Origin: Candidatus Peregrinibacteria bacterium GW2011_GWA2_33_10
Lineage (GTDB): Bacteria > Patescibacteriota > Gracilibacteria > UBA1369 > GWC2-33-13
Direction of reading: 5' to 3'
Assembly (NCBI GenBank): GCA_000989565.1
Contig: LBOO01000021.1
Coordinates: 1-40,920 of the forward strand
Length of the DNA stretch: 40,920 nt
Within the stretch, counting starts at the first letter, position 1, and each line of letters starts with the position of its first letter. The notes under the pieces are model-generated. The model saw only the letters and a program-made list of their open reading frames with translations. It made no database searches and was not told the DNA's origin. The position numbers and the translations under genes were made by a program. This document shows positions 8,783-18,400 of the stretch, one piece after another.

Positions 8783-8840
8783 TTTGTTTGAAGTTTAAAC
8801 TGTGCAGATAAATCATAAATGTATTTAAATTATTATCAAC

Positions 8841-8876
8841 AAAAAAGCAACTCCGAAATAATTGGAGTTGCTTTTA
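8841..8876 (-). terminator. Intrinsic terminator of the sigma-factor module
   Basis: A perfect 12-bp stem (AAAAGCAACTCC at 8843-8854 with GGAGTTGCTTTT at 8864-8875) closes a 9-nt loop. On the minus strand it runs into six Ts. It lies just after the exported Met-rich protein gene, the last gene of the three-gene sigma module. Confidence 0.9.
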
Positions 8877-8889
8877 ATATATTTAATTT

Positions 8890-9315
8890 TTATGCATCGT
8901 TGCCTGATTCTTGAGGTGTTTGATTTTTTTCAAAATTTCTGTGCATTTTCATAAAGCCTTTACCTCCCATCATTCCTCTGCCACCCATTTTTAAGCCTAA
9001 TTCTTCTCTAATTTTGTTTGCTTCTTCAAACTTTCCTTCCCTCATCAGTTTATGCATCTGTGAAAATTTTGCGAAATTTTCTTCATTGATTACATCTAAT
9101 TTTTCCGGATGCATTCCGTTTTCTTCCATTAATTTTTTCCATGTTTGGTAATCGTTATTTTCAATCGCCTTTATAACCTCTTGATGCTTTTCATTATTGC
9201 AAAATGGGGAGTTTTTAGTATTTCCTTCGCTATTTTGCGCGTATGACGTAGCTGTTAGAGTTAATATTAATGCGGATAAAAAACCTACAGAACCATAAAT
9301 TAACTTTTGTTTCAT
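8890..9315 (-). CDS. Exported Met-rich small protein
   Basis: A 141-residue protein with a clear Sec signal peptide (residues 1-26, ending TATSYA, cleavage near AQ). The mature part holds two short helical repeats of the form 'IENNDYQTWKKLM' and 'REGKFEEANKIREELGL', as in small exported proteins I associate with CPR genomes. The C-terminus is rich in methionine and glycine (MGGRGMMGGKGFMKMH). Met/His-rich periplasmic proteins such as CpxP/Spy and copper-binding proteins have a similar look, so envelope or metal stress is possible but unproven. It is the last gene after an ECF sigma factor and a membrane protein, 81 nt downstream of the latter, and ends at a strong terminator. Confidence 0.75.
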   Translation of the reverse strand: MKQKLIYGSVGFLSALILTLTATSYAQNSEGNTKNSPFCNNEKHQEVIKAIENNDYQTWKKLMEENGMHPEKLDVINEENFAKFSQMHKLMREGKFEEANKIREELGLKMGGRGMMGGKGFMKMHRNFEKNQTPQESGNDA

Positions 9316-9396
9316 AATTAATTTGGTTAAAAAATAATTTACTAATGATCACTAGTAATTATTAATACGCAAACTTCAATATATTTCTTGCAATTT

Positions 9397-10149
9397 TTAA
9401 TAAAAAGGCGGCGGCATTTTCATGGTTCTCCCGCTCATTTTAAATTCATTCTTGTGCCACGGAACTATCAAATAAGCCTTAAAAGTGTTTGGAGACGTGG
9501 CCCGTCCGATCATTTTGATTTCAAACCCGTTTTCAAGTTTTATTTTGTGCATTATTTTTGCCTGCTTCATTTCTATAATCCAAATTTTTTGATAAAAATC
9601 CTGAAATTCCATTAATTCAGGGTTTTCACCATCATCAATTTCAATGATTCTTCCGGCCAAAAAACCTCTGTCAGGTTGATGCCAAGGACGGTGATGAAAA
9701 AATATTCTCGGAGTCATCATTGGATAGCGATGCTGAAATTCCGAGTAAACTCTATCAGGAAAATTTGATTTATATATACCCCACCCCAGTATGCCGGACA
9801 AAATCAAATTAGCACCTAATATGATAATTAATGGGTATTTATAGCCTTTCCCAGTATGTTTAAAATCTATATATGAAATATATGTAAGCGCAAAAAATAT
9901 GAGAATCCACAAATATGGGATAGATATTATAAAAAAATGGGGAATACTTGTATTGAAATAAGGATATAATCTAAAATCCACTTCGTTTATTTGAAAGAGG
10001 ATAAAGCTAAAAAATATTGCTCCAATAATTAAAGTAAATATGAACAGAACCCAAATTAGAGCTCTTTTCAATAAGATTCTCCATTTAGGCAAAGGTTTTA
10101 TTTGCTCTTTTTTAATTTTATTGATTATTTTTTGGCTGATATTATTCAT
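9397..10149 (-). CDS. Membrane protein cotranscribed with ECF sigma factor, putative anti-sigma
   Basis: This 250-residue protein has a basic N-terminal head (1-30, containing IKPLPKWRILLKRAL), hydrophobic segments at about 31-52, 68-90 and 104-123, and a C-terminal extracytoplasmic domain with a His/Pro-rich patch (HHRPWHQPDRG). I know similar proteins with a PKPRW-type head and a KHTGKGYKY-type loop from CPR genomes, where they are unnamed. The gene starts 4 nt after the ECF sigma gene, the standard position for an anti-sigma factor. There is no zinc HxxxCxxC motif, so an anti-sigma role is inferred from position and topology. Confidence 0.7.
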   Translation of the reverse strand: MNNISQKIINKIKKEQIKPLPKWRILLKRALIWVLFIFTLIIGAIFFSFILFQINEVDFRLYPYFNTSIPHFFIISIPYLWILIFFALTYISYIDFKHTGKGYKYPLIIILGANLILSGILGWGIYKSNFPDRVYSEFQHRYPMMTPRIFFHHRPWHQPDRGFLAGRIIEIDDGENPELMEFQDFYQKIWIIEMKQAKIMHKIKLENGFEIKMIGRATSPNTFKAYLIVPWHKNEFKMSGRTMKMPPPFY

Positions 10150-10153
10150 AAAT

Positions 10154-10741
10154 TTATATTAATTGGTGGAGATTTTCTTTGATAGCTATTTGTTTGAAAT
10201 ATTTTTTGGCTCTGTATATTAAGGCGGATATTGTACCGATTGGTTTCTGCAAAATATCGCTTATTTCATCGTATGATTTATCTTCAATATATTTTAAGAT
10301 TATTACTTCGCGATATTTTAAAGGCATATTTTTTATTATTTCTCTTACTTTTGTTTTTATTTCCCGTGTTATAAATTTTTCTTCGATTTCCAATGAATTT
10401 TTAAATAAATTCAGATAATCGATTTGCTCCTCATTTTCAGTGGAAGCTATTTCCAAATGTTTTTTATTTTTTCTCAAGTAATTAATTGTTTCATTATGGG
10501 TAACGCGATAAATCCAGCTGGAAAATTTTAAACTTGTTTCAAACGCGGATAAATTTTTGTAAATTTTTATGAATGTTTCTTGTAATATATCTTCGCTGCA
10601 GGGAACGGATAAATAGGATATTTTTAGGATATAATTTTTTAATTTTTTTTCATAACGATGAAAGAGCTCATATAGAGCGTCGGAATCGGATATGGCTTTT
10701 TCGGCCAATTCTTCGTCAGTGAGATGAGAGTATTCCTGCAT
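10154..10741 (-). CDS. ECF-family RNA polymerase sigma factor
   Basis: A 195-residue sigma-70-family protein. Region 2 covers about residues 20-90, including SEDILQETFIKIYKNL and SSWIYRVTHNETINYL (core binding and -10 melting). Region 4 covers about 135-190, including MPLKYREVIILKYIEDKSY and the helix-turn-helix YDEISDILQKPIGTISALI. Length is normal for the ECF group. The gene heads a three-gene unit with a membrane protein 4 nt downstream and a Met-rich exported protein. A TATAAT box lies 30 nt upstream on the minus strand (10771-10776), without a clear -35. Targets are unknown; autoregulation is usual in this group. Confidence 0.95.
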   Translation of the reverse strand: MQEYSHLTDEELAEKAISDSDALYELFHRYEKKLKNYILKISYLSVPCSEDILQETFIKIYKNLSAFETSLKFSSWIYRVTHNETINYLRKNKKHLEIASTENEEQIDYLNLFKNSLEIEEKFITREIKTKVREIIKNMPLKYREVIILKYIEDKSYDEISDILQKPIGTISALIYRAKKYFKQIAIKENLHQLI

Positions 10742-10807
10742 TAAAAAAGTTATTGCTTTATTTAGTACGCATTATACTACCTTTTTCTTTATTTTTTTTA
10801 AATGGCT

Positions 10808-11602
10808 CTAAATTAACGCCAATATATCGTGCACAAGAAACATGATTATTTCAATCACGATTAGTATTATAATAATCCATTCCAGTTTTGAAGCATAAAT
10901 ATGATTTTCTTCATTTGATATAATCTCAAACATATTATGCAAAACTTCCAGCTTTTTGTTTAATACTCCGATTCTTGACTGGATATCGAGATAACTTGCC
11001 ACAATTTCATAAATTGGTCCGAGCTGCGGTTCTTCCCAAATGAATTCAGGAACATCCAAAAGGTCGTAATTTAAATTGACGCGGCTTTGCCTCAAAAATA
11101 TTTCTCCTCTTATACGCGATAATTTTTTTCTTGACAATTTTATTTTTCCGGTTTTTGATAAATTTTCAGGAATATAAGAAGTTTTCTCAACAATATGCTG
11201 AATGGTTGTTTCAAATTCTTCCAATTTAATTGATTGGGCAATGCCGTGCGATATGGCTAATTTTTCCAATTCTTCAGAATCTTTAGAAATGTATATTTTA
11301 TCTTCTTTAATGCATGTTTTCGTGCTTCTTTGAGAATAATAAAATTTATCAGTGATAGGTTCTTCAAAGATTTCTGTCGTATATAAATTGAGTTCTTCCA
11401 GTAATTCTCTGCGTCTATGAGCGGAAACATTCCAGAAAATAACTACGCCATAATGAAAAACATATATTTCTTCTTTTTCTTCTTCGTTTATTAATTGTAG
11501 TACATTGCGAAATACTTTGGTTTGGAATTCATTGGATAATTTTTTTTGAATTTTCTTAATGTTGTAAGTCTCCGCTGTACAATAACCTTTACAAATTGGC
11601 AT
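10808..11602 (-). CDS. RMD1/YagE (DUF155) family protein
   Basis: The 264-residue protein matches the DUF155 family, known from yeast RMD1 and E. coli YagE, along its full length: YVFHYGVVIFWN, ISHGIAQSIKLEEFE, RIRGEIFLRQSRVNL, DVPEFIWEEPQLGPIYE, and a final membrane helix (about 242-262) after LEWIII. The globular part is cytoplasmic and the C-terminal helix anchors it in the membrane. The eukaryotic relatives are tied to mitochondrial translation or mitochondrial-nuclear organisation, while bacterial function is unknown. It is transcribed alone from a promoter at 11627-11655. Confidence 0.9.
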   Translation of the reverse strand: MPICKGYCTAETYNIKKIQKKLSNEFQTKVFRNVLQLINEEEKEEIYVFHYGVVIFWNVSAHRRRELLEELNLYTTEIFEEPITDKFYYSQRSTKTCIKEDKIYISKDSEELEKLAISHGIAQSIKLEEFETTIQHIVEKTSYIPENLSKTGKIKLSRKKLSRIRGEIFLRQSRVNLNYDLLDVPEFIWEEPQLGPIYEIVASYLDIQSRIGVLNKKLEVLHNMFEIISNEENHIYASKLEWIIIILIVIEIIMFLVHDILALI

Positions 11603-11626
11603 AAATTTAAATTTAAACTTTTATTT

Positions 11627-11655
11627 ATTATAAAACAAATACATCAAACAAGCAA
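11627..11655 (-). promoter_or_regulatory. Promoter of the RMD1/YagE-family gene
   Basis: TTGCTT (11650-11655) and a perfect TATAAT (11627-11632) stand 17 nt apart on the minus strand. The start codon follows about 25 nt downstream, after an A/T-only leader. Confidence 0.55.
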
Positions 11656-11746
11656 GGTTCAACGAGGTAACAGTAATTTTAGACTTGATTTTATTGCACA
11701 TTTTTATGTTAACTAATAAATACACGTATTTTTTAGTTAATTATAA

Positions 11747-12481
11747 ATGTTAAGACCAATTTTAATTTCTATAGCTCACAGTTCGATATATGTTCCGAAA
11801 GAAATAAAAGAAAGAATGTTTTTATCAGATTTTGATATTAAAAAAATGTCGGATTTATATACGGATGAAATTTTTGATATAAAAAACTACTATAAAGTGG
11901 AAGCGCATATTTCCCGTTTAGTTTGCGATCCAAACCGTGCGCCTGATGATATTCAAAGCGAGTCGGAACTTTGCTCTGAAGGTGTTGTTGTTCGTGTAAA
12001 TGAGGATGGAAAGCAGGTTTATAAAGAGCCTCCAACTCCGGAAATGATAATGAAAAGAATCGAAACTTATCATAAAGCTTTTCATGATGAAATTGATAAT
12101 AATATTAATAAAGTAAAATTTATGATTGATGGCCATTCAATGTGTTCAATCGGACCTTATGCAAAAGCGGATAGGGGAAAGGATCGGCCGGATATTTGCT
12201 TGGGAAACCGACTGTATAGCTCATGTAATTTTGAATTTACCAGATTTTGGCAGGAGGCTTTTACTGATTTAGGATATAGTGTTTCTATTAATAAACCTTA
12301 TTCAGGTCATTTTGTATTAGGTTATCATTGTCATCGCCAGAGAATTCCGGGAATTCAAATTGAAATTAATAGGAAGTTATTTATGAATGAAGAAACATTA
12401 GAGCCGAATAATAATCAAATTAAGCTTTTAAACAAGCAAATAGGGGAAATTTTAAATAAATTCGCGGAACGAATTTCTTAA
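11747..12481 (+). CDS. N-formylglutamate amidohydrolase family protein
   Basis: This 244-residue protein belongs to the FGase family (PF05013), zinc hydrolases that cleave N-formyl-L-glutamate. Family landmarks are ISIAHSSIYVP near the start, MIDGHSMCSIGP around 126-137, and NKPYSGHFVLGYH followed by PGIQIEINRKLF near the C-terminus. The histidines in these motifs are the likely zinc ligands. No histidine-degradation gene lies nearby, so the substrate may be another N-acyl amino acid or peptide. Its stop codon is 2 nt from the stop of the convergent macroglobulin gene. Confidence 0.88.
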   Translation: MLRPILISIAHSSIYVPKEIKERMFLSDFDIKKMSDLYTDEIFDIKNYYKVEAHISRLVCDPNRAPDDIQSESELCSEGVVVRVNEDGKQVYKEPPTPEMIMKRIETYHKAFHDEIDNNINKVKFMIDGHSMCSIGPYAKADRGKDRPDICLGNRLYSSCNFEFTRFWQEAFTDLGYSVSINKPYSGHFVLGYHCHRQRIPGIQIEINRKLFMNEETLEPNNNQIKLLNKQIGEILNKFAERIS

Positions 12482-12483
12482 AT

Positions 12484-15400
12484 TTATTTTTTTATTTCCA
12501 ATAATTTTCCATTGCTTCGTCCAAAGACTTCGGCAAAATACATTTCGCTCGCAAAGGCGGGTTTATCATGAAATTCGCCGGATGAGGTAGCGCGAACAAA
12601 ATATTCCAATTCATATACGCCTTTTGGTAAATAATCCGCGAAATAAGCGATACGATCATCTCTGATTTCCTGATGGTTAAAATAGTTATTTTGCGCATAC
12701 CAATCCCAATATTCGTTATTGACATTTTCTTTGTCATATTTCATTTTTATAGATTGAGCTGTGTTTTTCAGATTAAAATCAATTATTTCCAGACCTGCGG
12801 GGATAAAGTCTTCTACTAAGACATAATAACGATCTTCAGGAACTATCAATGTAATTTTTGATTTATAAGTTTTGCCCAGATTCAATGAAGGTAGTGAATT
12901 TATCATTATTTTATCTTCCAATTCGAAATATTCATTAATGACTGCGAAGCCCTGATCAAGTTCTTTTATTTCTTCCACCGGCAAATAATAGGATAGATTA
13001 ATATCGTAATACAGATTTCCTATTCCGTCGCCGTGGACGATTTTAATTTGATTGATTTGATCATTCAGTAATAAATTCGCAACTTTTTTTTGCACTTCTC
13101 CTTTATCGGAGATTGTTTCAGAAGAGAAATAAGCTTCTTCTTCTCTTTTGTTATTAATGTCAATGGCTGCCCAGAAATTTGGATTTAATTCTTGGCTTTT
13201 ATTTAAATACTCAATCAAACTTATTATACTATAAACAGTTTCTTGAGTTGTGCTCCATGTTCCATCTTTTCTTTCCAATAAAAGAAATTTAATTATTTTT
13301 TCAATGAGAATATTTTCCGGATCCAACCTATTCAACATTTGAAGAACCAAGGCTGTTGTTCGAGTATTCGTATCAAATAATAAGTAATGGTTTTCTTTTT
13401 CTTCAAAATGGATGCCACGAGGAGTGGCTTTTTGTTCGGATATAATTTCATCAATTAAGGTGTCTATTCTGGCAAATGTATTGGTTTTTACTATTCCGGC
13501 AATATTTTGCTTGCGGATAATATTATCGTAAGTCATTGCAAGATAAGCTTTTCCGGCAATATTAAGTTTGTTTTTTAAAGAATATAAATTATTGGTTAAT
13601 CCCAAATCTCCATTATTGATTTCTGATAATATATATAATACAAAAGCGCGGCTGGCTATTTCATAGCTGTTTTTTTCATCAATTTTATGATCCTGCAAAT
13701 GTTGAGTCAAATAAGCATTACCTCTTGATAATATCTCTTGATCTATTATATATCCTGCTTTTTCACCTTGATAGAGTGTGTAAAGGACATAAGCGCTTAG
13801 GTGCGGATTAACGAGTGAATTTTCCCATAAGCCCCAACCACCATTGGAGTTTTGCAATTTATAAATTCTTTGAAGTCCAACTTCCACTTGCTTATCAAGA
13901 TTTTTAATATCTTGAATATTATTTTTAAGTGTTGGGAAATTAGCTATTTGTTTAATGATAAAATTAGGCAAGAGGCTGCTTGCTGTTTGTTCCGCGCATG
14001 CGTATGGATATGTTTCCAAATAATCCATGCCTTTTCCGATGCTATCGGCTAAGGTTGGAGAAACTGTGATATTTAAGCTGCCTAAGCCGGGATCAATGTT
14101 TGAAGGTAAAATCAATTCTTCAATTTGCGATTTATTTTCTTTGAGAATGCCTGACGTGGCTATGTATTCAGGGATGCCAAAACCATAAATAGGAATTTTC
14201 ATTTCCAATTCATCACCTTTATTTCCGGTAGTAACTCTATATTTAACCTGTGCTTGATTTTCTTTCAGAACTTTTACTTTCCATGTTAATTTTATTTGTT
14301 TTTTGGGATCTAAATGGAATTTTTTGACTGAATCCTCGTTCAAGCTTAATGATGAAACAGAAATCTTAATTTCGGAGTCAATCGCTTTATCAGTATAATT
14401 ATGAACCACGGCTCCTATTTCCGCTTCATCGTTCCGGATTAAAAATCTTGGTAATATCGGTTGAATCATTATATCTTGAGCTACAGTGATTTTTTGGGTA
14501 TTTATACCTACCTGGGTATTTTTTGTAGCTCCAACAGCCACAATTTGCCAAGTAGTCAGATTGTCGGGCACTGTGAATGAAATTGTTGCTTCCCCTTTAT
14601 TGTTGGTTTCAATTTCAGCATTCCAATGCGCTATATCTTTAAAATTTGAGCGAGTTTTTATTCCGCTATCTCCACCACCTCCACCACCTTTAGACCCTTT
14701 AGCAGCTTCAACATTTATTCTGGCAATTGCTTTTTCCAATGTTTGAGCTGTAACTACGCTTAATTCTCTTTGAGAATAAAATTGTGATAAAATATCATTT
14801 AAATTGCTTTCAGTTAATGAGAACAAACTGTCATCAATCACACTTAAGGATACTTCGCCCGGGATTCCTTTGTTTTCATGATTAAGAGTTTTTATTTGGA
14901 CTGTCACTTTTTCGCCGGGCTTGTAAGTCTTTTTATCAGTTAATATTTTGATATCCATTTTTTTGTTTTCGGGAGTTATCCGCAGAGTTGTATAACCCAG
15001 CTTGAAACCCGCCAAATTTCCATCTTCTTTGTTTTCGATATTATTTTGATTCTTTTTTGTTGATAAGGAATCAAGTTCTTTTTTCGAAGTATTATTTTGT
15101 TTATTTAAATCAACAATTTGAGCTTCTATATTTTCTATTTCAGATACCAATGAGGAATCTGATTTCTCTCTTTCTTTTTCGTCTTCAATTTGATCAAAGT
15201 TCAATTTTATCCGATTATTCAGTTCCATAATTTTTTCTTCTTTTACTTTTATTTCTTCTTCTGTTTGGATAATTAATTTTTGCAATCTGGTTTGTAAATA
15301 TTTTTGATCCTCGCCGCTTCCTTTTACCAAAATTACCGACACATAAACGTTCGGAAGGAATTCTGATGTAACGGGTATCTCAATCAGAGAAGAATTACTT

Positions 15401-18400
15401 TCTATATCAATAATTTTCTTGGATAAAAATTTGCCTCTTTCAATCGTCATTAAAGCTTTCACGTTTTGATACGGTGATTTGATCATAATTTTTGCTGTTT
15501 CTCCAATTTTGTATTCTTTTTTGTCAGGGATCAGTTCTATTCTGTCATTATTTTCACGGCCGTAATGAATAAAGTTATTGGAAGAAACATAAATTGTCGT
15601 GGAAGAAGAAATTTCATTTCCTCTTTGATCCGTACCTTTTACAACCAGTTTATAGATACCCCCCGAGGGTAATTTGAATTCCATTTCCGCTTTTCCATTT
15701 TTACTTGTGGTAGATTTTTTTTGATCTATCAGTTTGTCTTCATAGCTATTTTCATAGTAAAAACTGCCATCAAAATTTTGCTTTTTAATCGTATTCCATT
15801 TTCTTTCATATCCCTCTATTGAGAAGTTTTTTTGCGGAGCTATTTTGCCATCCGGCAAAAGTGAAATAATTTTTACATTAAACGGTTTATTTTCTTCAAA
15901 GACGTAAGTGTCTGTGCGAATTCCCAAATAGTATTCACCTTTATGAATCGGGACGACAATTCTATTCGAAACTGCTTGCTGATTTTCGCCAATGGTTGTT
16001 GCTTCAATCGTATAGATTTGGCTTTGTTTTTTATCCGTTATTTCCAGCGGAATACTTATTTGCGCGGTTCCGTTTGATGAAAAAGCGGATTTTCCTTCAA
16101 GAATAAATTCACTGCTGCCGGAACATCCCCAATAACAATCATCACCATCATTAAAAAATGAATAATATTCATCTTCGTATTTGTCAAAGAAATAATCTTT
16201 TGAAATGACATGATATGTTATCTCTTGATTAGCCAGCGGCGCTCCAAAGAAATATGAGCCATTCATATTAATGATGGCTTTTTCGCCATTGATGTAGGAT
16301 TCTTTTTCAGGCTTAAGATCAAGCTTGAAGTCCGGTTTGCGATATTCCGCCACAGTGAAATTCTCAGAATATAAATAATCGGTTTTACTGCTGTTTTCAA
16401 TAACAAAATTAGCTTGCAAAATATATTCTCCCAAAGCCGCGCTTTCTGATAATTGTAATTCTCCGTTAAAGCTGCCGTTTTTATTGATCGGGATTCTTTT
16501 CTTAAGAATTTCCTGATACCGGCTATCTTGTATTGAAATTTCAATTTCTTTTTCATCAGGCAATAAGAGAGTGGCATCATCATCACGGCGGAGGATTCCT
16601 TTGAAATAAACTGTTTGTCCCGGACGATATATTGGGCGTTCCGTATATAGGTAAACCAAATATTTTGAAGGTGATGAATTAAATGGAATATTAAAATGCC
16701 AGCTATTGATTCCCTCATTCCAGTTTTCATCGACAAACGAGATATCTCCGGCATCTCTTTTTCCGAAAACCTGGTAATCGGTATTTTCCGTAATAGCTTT
16801 TTCAAATAATCCTCGGCTGTCAGGTCTTCCATCAGCGATCAATTTATCGCCTTTTTTTACAAACAAATCAATATCCGATATTGGCAAGCCGGTTTTTAAA
16901 TCAGTTGCCCAAATCAATATTTTATCCGGTGATCTTTTATAGGTTAAAGCGGTGTTTGTTAACACAAAATATTGTTTAGATCTGTTGGTGAATTTTTCTC
17001 CGTTATAGTTTTCAACCTCATCGCTTGAAAGTTCGAAGTAATAAAATCCAGGGGTGAGGATTTTGCCGGCAATTTCATTAAAATCCAATTTTGTTAAAAT
17101 CTTTTGATCTTTTTTATAATTTAAGGTTATTTCCATTTCTTTAAATGGAGGATTTGGAGTTTCATCCCACCCAAGATATCCATTACGATATAGATATTCG
17201 AATTCTTGCGTTTCCAATGCCTTATATTTAAGGTTTATCTTTTTGAGATTTGTGGAAGAGACAAAATATTCCGGAGCAAAATTGGAATTTAAAACCGCGA
17301 TTTCTCCTTTTGAAAGAAGTTCGTAAGACGCGTAAGCTTGCCGCGTTTTAAAAGAAATCACTTTTTCTTCCTCGGTTTTTTGGCCAAAATAATCTTCCAT
17401 TCCGGCAGGGAAAACTATTTTATATTCAGTGGATGGTTTGTAATCGAAATAGTAAATAATTTCATTGTTATCACTGCCATAACTAATTTCATTTTTATAA
17501 TTTTTATGTTCCGGATAAATTTTTATTTTTTCTTTTATACTTTCTAAATCCATGGGATTTGAAAACTTCGCAGTAATATAATATTGATAATAATTTTTAT
17601 CATAATCTCCAGGTGTATAACTTAGTATTTTTGGTTTTCCGACTGTTGTGAACAAACTTAATTTTTCTTTTTCAATCCCCACATTACCTTCAATGGCTTT
17701 TAAATCTTTCTCTATTCGAATTAAATAGTTTTTCGAAAATTCAAATTTTTTATTAGGTGTAATTACAATTGTTTTTTTAAATTCCTCTAATTCTTTTTCT
17801 GTTAATGGGGCTATTTCTTTTTTATCTTTTTTAGCTCTTTCCAAACTCTTTTCATAATTTTGTTTTTCAATTTCCGATAAGTAAATAAGATTTATTTTAA
17901 TTTCTTGCCAATTTTTAAGATCGATATCAATTTCAGCCGGTTTATTTACTTCATTATTTTCGTTTTGATCTTTAAATCTTCCATCAATTTCATCTATTGA
18001 TTGTTTTAGGTTTGAAATATAATTTTTATCCTCACCTTTATATTTATAAACTTTAATTTTATCGTTAGCGCTGTTTAAATCTATAATTTGATTAAAATTT
18101 AATTGGAGAGTAGTGGTTGGTCCATTAAAATCATTGCCGTTTTGCGGGGATATGCTCTCAACTTGAGGACGAAGTGTTGAAAAATTACGAATGTAAGGTT
18201 CTTCCAATGTTCCTCCGTAAAGCGATTGAATTCCGGCGTTAACAGTAATCTTAAACTGTGTCGAGAGAGGAAGAGAATCAGGAATAAACTGGAAACCGCG
18301 TGTTCCCAAATATTTGAAAGTACCTTTTACTTCCGGCACGATTGTGAAAATTTTTGAATTTTCATTTAATTTTTCGATTGTACTGAGCGCTTGCATCGGC

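Noticed and set aside
12484-12737. Second short open frame at the 3' end of the macroglobulin gene
   Set aside because: It is the same DNA in another frame; the main frame has the conserved domain and runs to its own stop.
16263-16832. 189-codon open frame within the macroglobulin gene
   Set aside because: It is out of frame with a conserved domain on the same strand and has no start context or known motif.
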